Positions 25,501 to 32,180 of a stretch of 36,480 nt of DNA are shown here, in pieces. This DNA is from Lentisphaerota bacterium. Its GTDB lineage: Bacteria; Verrucomicrobiota; Lentisphaeria; Victivallales; Victivallaceae. Location of the stretch: contig SUVV01000021.1 in the NCBI GenBank assembly GCA_015061805.1, positions 1-36,480 of the forward strand, in the 5' to 3' direction. How positions within the stretch are numbered: position 1 is the stretch's first letter; each line of letters begins with the position of its first letter. The position numbers and the translations under genes are program-made. The notes beneath the pieces were generated by a model. It was not told the origin of the DNA and ran no database searches. It saw only the letters and a list, made by a program, of their open reading frames with translations.

Positions 25501-28500
25501 CAGCATTGATAAGGATATGAATACTGTCGTCAATGGCGAAATCAACGATGATTACGAAGGTGCTGAATCCACCATCATTGCCAACGGTATTACCATCGAT
25601 GAAAATGTCAAAGTCATCGCCGATACCATCTATGGTAATGGTCTCGCTTACGAGATGAATATCAACGGTGAAGTTGAAGTCAATGGCGCTTACCTGAGAA
25701 AAGAAGGCGATATTGAAGTCGCCGGTAAGTTGACGGTCAAGGATTCCATCAGCTTGATCGCCGATGAGCAGACTCCCAGTTTGACGGTCACCGAAGATGG
25801 CGAGTTCAACGCTGCTGATGTCTACGCTGACGTCAACAGCGAAATCACCGTCAATGGTACCGCCAATGTCGGAAATCTCGAATCTTCCGGTTCGGTCAAT
25901 GTCGGTGCCTCCGGTACTCTCAAAGGCGGTGTCAACAACAAAGGTATCATGAATGTCGCCGGTACTGTTACCGAAGCCACTGTCAACAATGCCGGAACTG
26001 TCAATGTCGTTGGCAGCAATGCCAAAATCGATGCTGAAATTACCGGAACTGACGGCGAATTCATCGTAAAAGATGATGTCAAATTCACCAGCAGCAAAGA
26101 TATCACTGCCGGTCTCGTCTTCGTCGGTGATCCCGAAACTGACGAAAACTCCGGTGCTGAATTCATCGTCGGCAAGGGTACCAAGTTGAGCGCAACCGGA
26201 GAAGAAGGCGTTATCAACGTCCGCGACGGTGCAAAACTCGTCACCAACGGTGATGTGCTCGCTAACTACTTCCGCCTTACCGGTGATGCCGAAATCAATG
26301 GCAAGTTCGCGCTCGAAGGATCTTCTGACTCCCTCGTTAAAGAAGGTGCTGAACTCGTTGTCAACGGCAGCCTTACCAACACTTACACAACCGATGAAAA
26401 CGGTGTGGTTTCCTATCCCGTCAGCATCGAAAATCTCGGCACGCTGACCGTTAACGGAACTGTCGCTCTGGCTGGTAAAGTCGAAGATATCGACAACCCC
26501 GGTGTGATCAAGAACACCGGTACCATCAATGTCAACAAGGGTGCGGTCATCGATGCTGAAATCACCGGTGCAGGTTTCGGTGTCATCTATGTCAAAGACG
26601 GTGCCGATTTCACCACCAGCAAAAATATCACTGCCGATGAACTCTATGTCGGTTATAACGGTACTGATGATACCGCCGCTTCCAAATTCACCGTCGCAGA
26701 AGGTACTGAAGTCCTCCTCGATGGTGAAAACGCGGTAGTCAATGTCCGTAAAGAATCTTCAATCACGGTCAAAGGCAAACTCACCGCCGGTCAGATCCGG
26801 CTCCGCGGTGCCGCAACCGTCGACGGCGGTACTATGACTCTGGATGGTTCTGCCGGAATCGAGGTGATGGAAACCGGTTCGCTCGTTGTCAAGAATGGCG
26901 GAACTGTTACCAACAGTTTCGTTGACGGTCAATTCGTCAGCATCGTCAAAGGCGGTTCGGTCTCGATCGACGGTGCCAAATTCAGCATCAGCGACATCAC
27001 CGTTCAAAACGAAGGTACCATCAATGTCTCCGGTATCTCTACCGTCAATGCCACGGTGGAAGGAAATGCTGTCAAAACCGCTTATGCGGCAACTTTGAAA
27101 GAGTCCACCCTCAACGCTGATGTCAGTGCTTACGGCGCGTTGACTCTGGATAACTCCAAGGTCAACGGAAATATTACCGGTAATGCCGTGATCACCCTCA
27201 AAGGTGAAAATACGGTCACTCTCGGCGATAATTCTCAGGTCTACTACTTCTACGTTGCAGATGAGGTGACTCTCTCCGCCGGTTCCGATATCAACACCGT
27301 CGCAATCTACGGCGACAACAGCAAGTCCACTCTGAATATCAGCGGCGGCTTGCTCAATGGAAACTACGTCTACGGAGTCAAACTGAACCTCGATATCGCC
27401 GATTACAACGAAGTCGTCACCGTCAATACCGCCTTGGCCAATATCAAGAGCGTTGAAGGATTCGAAGTCGAAGCCGGTCTCGCCGGTTCCTATATCTTCA
27501 CCGATGATAAGGGTACTGCCGATGATACCACCGACGACGTCACCTACAAACTGGTTCAGTCCGGAAACGAAATCTCCTTCAAGGAATTCGCTTCTACTGA
27601 TACCAACCTCGAAACACCTGAATTCATCGTCACCGATGACGTCAATCTGCCCAATGTCGATGTCGTAATGGCTGAAGGTTATGCTTATTCTTACATCGGA
27701 TATCAGGCTGATGTCGAAGTCGGCGCGCTTTCCAAGTCCGACAATGGCGGTGTCACCAATATCACCGTCGCTCAGGAAGGTTCGCTCAAGGTCAACGGCG
27801 ATATCGAAGCTGTCAATACCCTCGCTACCGGTTACAAGTCCGGTCTGAAAGCCGAAAATGTCACCGGTTCCGGTTACAATGATGTGATCTACGTCGGCGC
27901 TCTCAACGACGGTGTCTCCTTGAAGTCAATCGACCTCAAGACCGGTTGGGACTACATGTATGTCGGTTACGATTCAGATGTCACCGTCAACGGCAGCGTT
28001 TCCGGTCTCTCTTCGTTGATCATTGATGCCCTCGGCGAGGTAACCATCAAAGATAACTACGTCGCTGGCGACTATGCCAACACCATCACCGCTCTCGGCG
28101 ATCTCACCATCAACGGAAATATCGTCAACGCTGATATCAACATCGGTACTTACATTACCACCGGTTGGAATGTCAACTTCAAGTCCGGCGATATCACCTA
28201 TCTCTCCGGTGTCTCATTCTCCGGCGGCGATCTCGTCAACGGTGAAGCTGAATATTCCTTCAACGCCGAAAAGATCGACGGTACCACCTACAATAACGTA
28301 TTCTACTTCGGATACGCTGCTGATGTCACCATCGGCGATATCAACGGCAGAGGCGGTTACGACCAGATCGTCACCGGTATCTACGGTGATGTCAAGTTCG
28401 ACGGCAATATCGCCAACATTCAGGTGATCTCCGTCGGCTGGGCCACCGATTTTGAATCCGACAAGATCAGCGATGTCATGAGCTTCGTCTTCACCGGCGG

Positions 28501-29881
28501 TGTCAGTTCCACCGACAAAGCCGAATTGACCGTTGAAGCTGTCACCACGACTGATTATTCCGACTACATCTACATCGGTAACTTCACCGATGCCAACATC
28601 GGCGATATCAATGGTATGGGCGGTTACGATACCATCGTCACCGGATACGATGCCGATGTCACCGCCGGAAATATCAGCAATGTCGGTCAGATCGTTGTCG
28701 GCAGCGGTGTCAGTTCCGATGATAAGGCGAAATTCACCGCCACCAGCATCAGCGGTACCGAATACAACGATGCCGTCGTCTTCGGAAACTTCGTTGAAGC
28801 CTACGTCGGCGATATCGACCTCGGCGCCGGTTACAACCAGATCGTCACCGGATACGATAACGATGTCACTGTCGGAAATATCACCGGTGTCGGTCAGCTC
28901 GTCGTTGGTAACGGTGTCAGTTCCGATGATAAGGCGGAATTCACCGCCACCAGCATCAGCGGTACCGAATACAACGATACCGTCGTCTTCGGAAACTTCG
29001 TCGAAGCCAACGTCGGCGATATCGACCTCGGAGCCGGTTACAATGCCATTTCCACCGGATATGATGCCGATGTCACCACCGGAGATATCACCGGTGTCGG
29101 TCAGCTCGTCGTCGGTAACGGTGTCAGCAGCGAAAATGAATCCGAATTCGATGCCAGAAACATCACCGGTACTCAGTACAACGATGTCTTCTCCTTCGGT
29201 CACTACACCGATGTCGAATTCGACAGCCTCACCCTCGGCGAAGGTAACGATTACCTCGCCAATGGCAGCTACAGCGAAATCGAAACTGCTGGAAAGATCG
29301 ACTTCGGTGCCGGTTACGACAACATGGTCGTCGGCAACTACAGCCGCGCAGAAGCCGGTTCTCTCGACTTCGGTGCTGACTACGACACCCTGACCCTCGG
29401 TTACAAGTCCGAACTTACCCTCGGTAAGAATGTCGAAAATGTCGAAGCCATCTACGCCAATATCGATTCCAAGATCATCGTCACCGATGCCGATGAGGAT
29501 GTCAACTTCGATAAGGTCGCCGGAACCTGGCAGAACGCCACCATCTACGACATCGAAGGTGTCCTCGCTGACGGTGAAAATGCCCTCGCCGGTTCCGTCT
29601 ACAGCAACGAATGGGATATCTACACCTTCAACGTCACCGGTGACAGCAACAATGATCTTTCGATCATCGGCGCTGACAACACCATCCAGGTCGACCTCTA
29701 TCAGATGGTTGATGGTGAATGGACCAGCCTCGGCACCGTCCATCCGTTCTACGATATCGAAACCGGCAAGTCCAGTCTCGACAATGGTCAGTATGCCATC
29801 GCTGTCAAGGTTGACGGTGCTGACTTCAACAAAGAAAACGACGACAACAACAAGTACAGCTTCACTGCTAAACTTGCCTGA
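19580..29881 (+). CDS. Giant (3433-aa) beta-strand-repeat surface/secreted protein, RTX-like repeats, no signal peptide
   Basis: It begins MAIWYVGSNQKCTTIQDAIK and continues AAEGDTIIV, the usual opening of pectate-lyase-like right-handed beta-helices. Parallel beta-helix turns (ISGNTIS-type) fill residues 1-330. Beta-strand repeats follow to about residue 2870, including two homologous AT-rich modules (about 747-988 and 1567-1803) and a tandem pair (2148-2495). Residues about 2877-3280 hold repeats with G-x-G-Y-(D/N) and GTEYND motifs like RTX/beta-roll units. The last 105 residues resemble a PPC-type beta-sandwich (NEWDIYTFNVTG ... LDNGQYAIAVKVDG). No hydrophobic N-terminal signal is present; the protein is very acidic and I see no Cys after about residue 665. 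Adhesin or surface-layer role and type I-like secretion are inferred. AGAGGTGA precedes the ATG; a strong terminator follows. Confidence 0.93.
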   Translation: MAIWYVGSNQKCTTIQDAIKEAAEGDTIIVKAAEYAVETPEKVVIDKGVTIKVDGAEKVTVDTFVIGTSGASGYAPDITIEGFAFKPTANTSTGADYPGYYGILQSGGSPKLHNLTVNNCSFDLSDVEKIDANNVNYSAIFLSHNFCQMNSLTVTGCTFVGDYDPENPDDSIAQYAIRAQFQTNVNISGNKISNFKANAIHVAPQGPAWEKYVESDFVISGNTISDIGNSAIAIPDVQNYQVSVAITGNTISNVCNIKGNGAIRVWDGSVYGVEISGNVIEDTHIGINTNALQLHDDATGEFVVSENAIAVIDKAVDGNLQIAGIVGTNIPEGAENANLIVNASEVPVNTDTARIYVNAAWGNASTEDKVVVGNKVYVIGTNAFASSLEALTKANELGGAVIDIDGMTAGEANYFAITNSGDYTITGGNGELFTRLGVTGKNINLTFEDAYFRLAWCYRTDETSTFTVNNSVIGKAPHSNSAPWFTAKHTSSLIEDSIYGINLDNYTDEQISVMARSASELKAAIEAGTQTYVPCGNNNSGHHVGTAADLTIDDSTFFSGWISVIDRAIVELDNSVLYYGASISIGAARVDGISDVNLNGWDAQTSKWFSSTPLASADGFREGEIATMNVTDSIVRNVLWGNGNAGGGIIQVGGSYVHDNGYAGECAGVLNITRSDFSTTPVNDKGEVVETSNSDIVVVKHNGTVNVIDSKFTSGKVEIETVAATETEPAKAGSFNVSGESTLNIGNLTGGSVYGKDVTLVDSKISTTETDSDFRIIRFLGTNNKITGNSEFNGVIGVGHGGGYTKEKVSVTITGDFSGSNVLVGGSVTAENGEVFDHQLNIGDAEGARTTAYFGQLGAFGDVIVNNADVDYHYTFIRGDFTVTDSSLKNTSVNTFIAGDANVVVDNSEWTMGGYSYLGSYGDYMYGNASLTLNSSVMTVTANFGIQEQDGKKVVFTINESSVIVKTKLSVQGDAEIIVDDKSTITAADLDMKAGSILIKVTDELAFGETGAKKIIDVNGDKIDDAELARITVDKVGYVAVKDAEGDIVLKNAMTDVESADALATALKDEKTEFVYINSKINVADEEGLDDLINTNYSKLIFGAAGLLLWNSDQAAWLTDEYKYAANILLAPTAAVIDPGTEGNSVEINFTDGATGIIDDITDANLDPVESGVAAEKLVVNSTGNGEIRSNITLTSANIELNNNDDSSEELKITGEITTGGDVVINNKNSIVGAEGEAVLNGGSNEHGAQVTASNVTLNNDGHANIDFTATGTEEDSGIITIVNNSKKTLEGQAEGKIVRIVASENNDGHVANFTSTASEYTEIADQSVENSDFVGKLVITGDTEFVGEEASSVSVTAKVINGATAKVDKDAVVNVGEYLFAGDEAYSGLPNSTNGGIIEISGTVNASQTNSNADGSIIIENGGTLNTPILNLENGNLSDRNSGSVEIKAGGTVSAAQINLITGDAEMTIAGDFNVTNSRGSETGVAFLNSGTVTINGGKLNFDMSDPAKVDVSGDQTGLVNSKDIIINGGELLVYSQKGVTNNGTFKVTGGEGETKAVSTIDANVTGNAIQLEGGVLKDSNIAGTVDAYGVSDFIGTNSVSSLYMGYNVADNTKDATVNITGEYVGTVIVGDDDASGKYVLNIGEANGDRTYFGDKTNGSILNVHAANGTANIVNTDYYLHQIVSDGTINVTNSTLNLKGVSQNIKNGGSIILDGSQWYGSNGFNSNLGIGSWSYNTSATGSGSLTLRNKSYAEFYRLGLNDAGEYKINAVVNDSEIVVEEDTYIGAGAELSLVSGTLTSQIVNNKGQIVVDEKSSFIVTDTFTSTGTITVNVTDGWRGSKVILDAAVGTEIGAVEVDAADAADGLKVKFDEATGDLIAYNIDTNTAYVDGNWPDVYSPDYTFGEELAEGKFSGINAFGHAADAIREAAVNANIGKIVVDENTSTELYAFAVNNNITTENKNGLVVDLGNHGVSIDKDMNTVVNGEINDDYEGAESTIIANGITIDENVKVIADTIYGNGLAYEMNINGEVEVNGAYLRKEGDIEVAGKLTVKDSISLIADEQTPSLTVTEDGEFNAADVYADVNSEITVNGTANVGNLESSGSVNVGASGTLKGGVNNKGIMNVAGTVTEATVNNAGTVNVVGSNAKIDAEITGTDGEFIVKDDVKFTSSKDITAGLVFVGDPETDENSGAEFIVGKGTKLSATGEEGVINVRDGAKLVTNGDVLANYFRLTGDAEINGKFALEGSSDSLVKEGAELVVNGSLTNTYTTDENGVVSYPVSIENLGTLTVNGTVALAGKVEDIDNPGVIKNTGTINVNKGAVIDAEITGAGFGVIYVKDGADFTTSKNITADELYVGYNGTDDTAASKFTVAEGTEVLLDGENAVVNVRKESSITVKGKLTAGQIRLRGAATVDGGTMTLDGSAGIEVMETGSLVVKNGGTVTNSFVDGQFVSIVKGGSVSIDGAKFSISDITVQNEGTINVSGISTVNATVEGNAVKTAYAATLKESTLNADVSAYGALTLDNSKVNGNITGNAVITLKGENTVTLGDNSQVYYFYVADEVTLSAGSDINTVAIYGDNSKSTLNISGGLLNGNYVYGVKLNLDIADYNEVVTVNTALANIKSVEGFEVEAGLAGSYIFTDDKGTADDTTDDVTYKLVQSGNEISFKEFASTDTNLETPEFIVTDDVNLPNVDVVMAEGYAYSYIGYQADVEVGALSKSDNGGVTNITVAQEGSLKVNGDIEAVNTLATGYKSGLKAENVTGSGYNDVIYVGALNDGVSLKSIDLKTGWDYMYVGYDSDVTVNGSVSGLSSLIIDALGEVTIKDNYVAGDYANTITALGDLTINGNIVNADINIGTYITTGWNVNFKSGDITYLSGVSFSGGDLVNGEAEYSFNAEKIDGTTYNNVFYFGYAADVTIGDINGRGGYDQIVTGIYGDVKFDGNIANIQVISVGWATDFESDKISDVMSFVFTGGVSSTDKAELTVEAVTTTDYSDYIYIGNFTDANIGDINGMGGYDTIVTGYDADVTAGNISNVGQIVVGSGVSSDDKAKFTATSISGTEYNDAVVFGNFVEAYVGDIDLGAGYNQIVTGYDNDVTVGNITGVGQLVVGNGVSSDDKAEFTATSISGTEYNDTVVFGNFVEANVGDIDLGAGYNAISTGYDADVTTGDITGVGQLVVGNGVSSENESEFDARNITGTQYNDVFSFGHYTDVEFDSLTLGEGNDYLANGSYSEIETAGKIDFGAGYDNMVVGNYSRAEAGSLDFGADYDTLTLGYKSELTLGKNVENVEAIYANIDSKIIVTDADEDVNFDKVAGTWQNATIYDIEGVLADGENALAGSVYSNEWDIYTFNVTGDSNNDLSIIGADNTIQVDLYQMVDGEWTSLGTVHPFYDIETGKSSLDNGQYAIAVKVDGADFNKENDDNNKYSFTAKLA
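26021..27064 (+). repeat. Two tandem 522-bp (174-codon) modules inside the giant gene
   Basis: The segment starting IDAEITG at 26021 recurs at 26543, 522 bp later and in frame. Both copies run through (F/V)VKDxxxFT(S/T)SK(D/N)IT, then a (V/L)(F/Y)VG ... VNVR segment, a K/D-rich LTAG/LANY turn, a GS(L/T)V(V/T)N segment and a TxNVNG or SGISTVN close. DNA similarity is moderate, so the duplication is old. Confidence 0.7.
28685..29300 (+). repeat. 207-bp (69-codon) near-identical RTX-like repeats in the giant gene
   Basis: Units begin GQ(I/L)VVG at 28685, 28892 and 29099, exactly 207 bp apart. Units 1 and 2 are nearly identical at DNA level (VSSDDKA(K/E)FTATSISG, then TEYND(A/T)VVFGNF); unit 3 is degenerate. 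More divergent relatives extend upstream to about 28212. Each ends with GAGY(N/D) and GYD(N/A)DVT, resembling glycine/aspartate calcium-binding turns. Confidence 0.85.
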
Positions 29882-29899
29882 TTGCAGTTGTAATCACCC

Positions 29900-29933
29900 C
29901 GCCGCGTGGATTTCCCACGCGGCGTTTTTTTTT
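29900..29933 (+). terminator. Strong intrinsic terminator of the giant gene
   Basis: A perfect 10-bp stem CGCCGCGTGG / CCACGCGGCG (29900-29909 / 29915-29924) with loop ATTTC is followed by nine T. It lies 18 nt after the stop codon. Confidence 0.93.
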
Positions 29934-29939
29934 GTTCAC

Positions 29940-30059
29940 GGAGCGATCTCGCTTTGCCGGAAGCGCGCCTTGCGGTCGTCGCCGCTCGGGTCGAGTACGT
30001 AAGTACACTCCCCTCGCGGACTCCTCGGCAAAACGCGCCCGGCTGTGCGATATCGCTCC
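29940..30059. repeat. Structured intergenic repeat element A
   Basis: A 120-bp GC-rich element bounded by an inverted repeat GGAGCGATCTCGC (29940-29952) / GCGATATCGCTCC (30047-30059), with one mismatch in 13. Its centre holds GAGTAC-GTAA-GTACACTC (29993-30010), a bulged hairpin. It is homologous to element B. No believable gene is present; the open frames here occur on several strands at once, as expected of GC-rich palindromic DNA. Confidence 0.75.
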
Positions 30060-30069
30060 TGATTCCGGG

Positions 30070-30190
30070 CGATTGCCGGGGCGGCGGCTCGCGGGCAATC
30101 TCTTGGCAAGTCATCGGACGTCGGATTCGGTTGAGGACATAAGTCCACGCCCTCACCGCCGCCTTGACTTGCCGGCGACCTTGCCGCACG
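30070..30190. repeat. Structured intergenic repeat element B
   Basis: It contains GATTGCC/GGCAATC and a perfect 9-bp inverted repeat GGCAAGTCA (30105-30113) / TGACTTGCC (30165-30173). These surround the centre GAGGAC-ATAA-GTCC (30133-30146), followed by CCTC. The block CGGNCGTCG...CGG-T-GAG-AC-TAAGT-CAC...CCTC is shared with element A. Between this and the next repeat lies a further perfect hairpin, GTTGGGC-TGAC-GCCCAAC (30231-30248). Confidence 0.7.
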
Positions 30191-30296
30191 ATCCATCCGC
30201 CCTATGACGTTTCTTGGAGCCGCGCCAATCGTTGGGCTGACGCCCAACAGGCGAGAGGTAGGTTTATTGTAGCGCCGCCTTGCGGCGGCTTATATA

Positions 30297-30568
30297 CAAG
30301 CCGCGTTGCCCCAACTGCCCGCGAAGGGCGCGTTGCCCGTAATTTAACCCTCTCCCAACCCCTCCCACAATCTCCCAACCCTTCCCACCCCAAAGTGCCA
30401 AGTCAGCAAGCCAACTCTGTTTGCACCCCCGTCAAGCCGCGTTGCTCCAACTGCCCGCGAAGGGTAGGTTGCCCGTAATTTTACGCCCTCTCGGCATCTC
30501 CCACGCTCTCCCAAAACTTCCCACCTCAATGCGCCAAGTCAGCAAGCCGCTTTGTTCGCCCCCCTCAA
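30297..30568. repeat. 136-bp imperfect tandem direct repeat with phased TCTCCCAA decamers
   Basis: Two copies start CAAGCCGCGTTG at 30297 and 30433. Both run through CAACTGCCCGCGAAGGG and TTGCCCGTAATTT, a decamer array, then GCCAAGTCAGCAAGCC and TTTG(C/T)(A/T)CxCCCC. Copy 1 decamers (TCTCCCAACC type) occupy 30351-30390, four in a row at 10-bp spacing. In copy 2, CCCA recurs at 30500, 30510 and 30520. No gene is seen. Confidence 0.85.
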
Positions 30569-30624
30569 TTTGTATAAACCCCCGAATATCTGCGAAAAAA
30601 ATCAGTGATTTACGGAGAAAATAA

Positions 30625-30653
30625 TTGAAAATATCTTGATTCTGTTTTATATT
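30625..30653 (+). promoter_or_regulatory. Promoter TTGAAA-N17-TATATT for the antiporter-cysS-esterase unit
   Basis: TTGAAA at 30625-30630 and TATATT at 30648-30653 have 17-bp spacing, 39 bp upstream of the antiporter ATG. Confidence 0.65.
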
Positions 30654-30691
30654 AACCAAAGGACTTTTTTTTAATCTTTTTTCGGGATATT

Positions 30692-32161
30692 ATGTTTTTT
30701 GATACTACTCTGACAATTGTCGGTATTCTGCTGCTGGCGGGGGCGTTGTCCTGCAAAATTTCCAGCCGGTTCAATCTGCCGACATTGCTGTTGTTTCTTG
30801 CCGCAGGTTCGGTTGCAGAGTGGTTGTTGCCTTTTTCCGGGACGGAATATGTGGAGGCGATCAACAACTTCGGTATTCTTGCAATGGCGTATATCCTTTA
30901 CTCCGGCGGCTTGGATACCGACATGCACGCGGTGAAATCCGTTTCTCTGCGCGGTATCATGCTGGCATGTCCCGGCGTGGCAATCACCGCATTGATCCTC
31001 GGCTGCGGATGCTATTTTCTCCTGGATTGCAGATATCCTCTGGTCTGGTGTCTGCTTTTCGGCGCCTTGATCTCGTCCACCGATGCCGCCGCCGTATTCG
31101 CTATTTTACGCAGCAGAACGGTCGGATTGAAAAAAGACCTCCAGCCGCTTCTGGAATTTGAATCCGGAAGCAACGATCCCATGGCGGCATTTCTTACCTT
31201 GCTGCTCTGTTCTCTTTGCGTGGGAAGAGAAGAGGTCAACTGGTTCATCGAAGTTCCCATGGTCTTTTACCGGCTCGGCGGCGGCGTGCTGCTCGGAATA
31301 TTTTTCGGTTGGGCAGGAAAGTATCTCTTCCGGATAAAACTGGATTTTGAAGGCCTGTACTTTGTGATAAGTGTAGCTCTCGTTCTCCTTTGCTACGGCG
31401 GCGCTCAACTGCTCAAAACCAACGGCTTTATGGCGTGTTACGTCTGCGGCGTATGTATGAATGGCGCTCATTACAACTACAAGCGCGGACTGGCTAAATT
31501 CCATAATGCCGTTGCCTGGCTGATGCAGATCGGATTGTTTATCCTGCTCGGATTTCTCGCCCAGCCGGAATCGCTTTTCAAAGCCAATATCTGGGTCCCC
31601 GGAGTGATCCTGGGATTTCTGCTGATGTTCGTCGCCCGCCCGGTTGCGGTCTTCATCTGTCTCGCCGCCAGCCGTCACACTTTGCAGGAAAAACTCTTTA
31701 TTTCCTGGGTCGGCATCCGGGGAGCGGCTCCGATCGTACTGGCAACTTTCCCATTGGCTTTCGGTGTCATCGATGCCCAGTTGATGTTCCGGATGATCTT
31801 CCTTATGGTCATCTTGTCGGTCGTTATCCAGGGTTGGACTCTGATGCCGGTGGCAAGATTGCTCAAAATGGACAAGGCGGCTTCTCCCAACCGGGAACGC
31901 GCCCCGTTGGAACTTGAGATCATGCACGGCAGCTGCGATCAGGAAATGCGGGAATTTGAAGTTTCTGATAATTCCGAACTGGTCGACCGCACCCTCGCGC
32001 AAATCGCTTTCCCCGCCGGTGCCCTCGTGACAATGATCCGGCGGAAAGACCGCTTTATACCCGCTCATGGTAATACGCTTATCAACGCCGGGGACGGCTT
32101 GCTGATAATGGCGGAAGAAGGATTGCTTCAAGCTATTGAAAAAAAATATTTTAAAAAATAA
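30692..32161 (+). CDS. nhaP2: Potassium/proton antiporter, CPA1 (NhaP2/CvrA-like) with RCK-C domain
   Basis: A 489-residue integral membrane protein with about 12 hydrophobic segments (residues 1-375). CPA1 signatures are NLPTLLLFLAAG, YSGGLDTD, SSTDAAAVFAILR (ion-binding Asp in transmembrane helix), LEFESGSNDPMAAFLT and SWVGIRGAAPIVLA. The C-terminal 90 residues look like an RCK_C/TrkA-C ligand-binding domain: FEVSDNSELVDRTLAQI and NAGDGLLIMAEEG. The order matches the NhaP2 family, which exchanges K+ (or Na+) for H+ at the inner membrane; cation preference is not certain. Only weak ribosome binding (CGGGA) precedes the ATG. cysS follows after 19 nt. Confidence 0.87.
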   Translation: MFFDTTLTIVGILLLAGALSCKISSRFNLPTLLLFLAAGSVAEWLLPFSGTEYVEAINNFGILAMAYILYSGGLDTDMHAVKSVSLRGIMLACPGVAITALILGCGCYFLLDCRYPLVWCLLFGALISSTDAAAVFAILRSRTVGLKKDLQPLLEFESGSNDPMAAFLTLLLCSLCVGREEVNWFIEVPMVFYRLGGGVLLGIFFGWAGKYLFRIKLDFEGLYFVISVALVLLCYGGAQLLKTNGFMACYVCGVCMNGAHYNYKRGLAKFHNAVAWLMQIGLFILLGFLAQPESLFKANIWVPGVILGFLLMFVARPVAVFICLAASRHTLQEKLFISWVGIRGAAPIVLATFPLAFGVIDAQLMFRMIFLMVILSVVIQGWTLMPVARLLKMDKAASPNRERAPLELEIMHGSCDQEMREFEVSDNSELVDRTLAQIAFPAGALVTMIRRKDRFIPAHGNTLINAGDGLLIMAEEGLLQAIEKKYFKK

Positions 32162-32180
32162 TTTAACGGAGAATATTATT

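Noticed and set aside
28214-29743. 509-codon open frame on the minus strand
   Set aside because: Same cause: GTC/ATC/GAC codons read backward give stop-free frames; repeats match the sense repeats exactly.
29906-30247. Several overlapping frames of 76-133 codons on both strands after the giant gene
   Set aside because: GC-rich palindromic repeat DNA opens frames in many phases at once; none has a ribosome binding site or recognisable protein pattern.
31106-32131. 341-codon minus-strand frame opposite the antiporter
   Set aside because: Antisense to conserved CPA1 motifs; no ribosome binding site.
32162-32180. T-box or other leader before cysS
   Set aside because: Only 19 nt separate the genes; there is no room for a leader structure.
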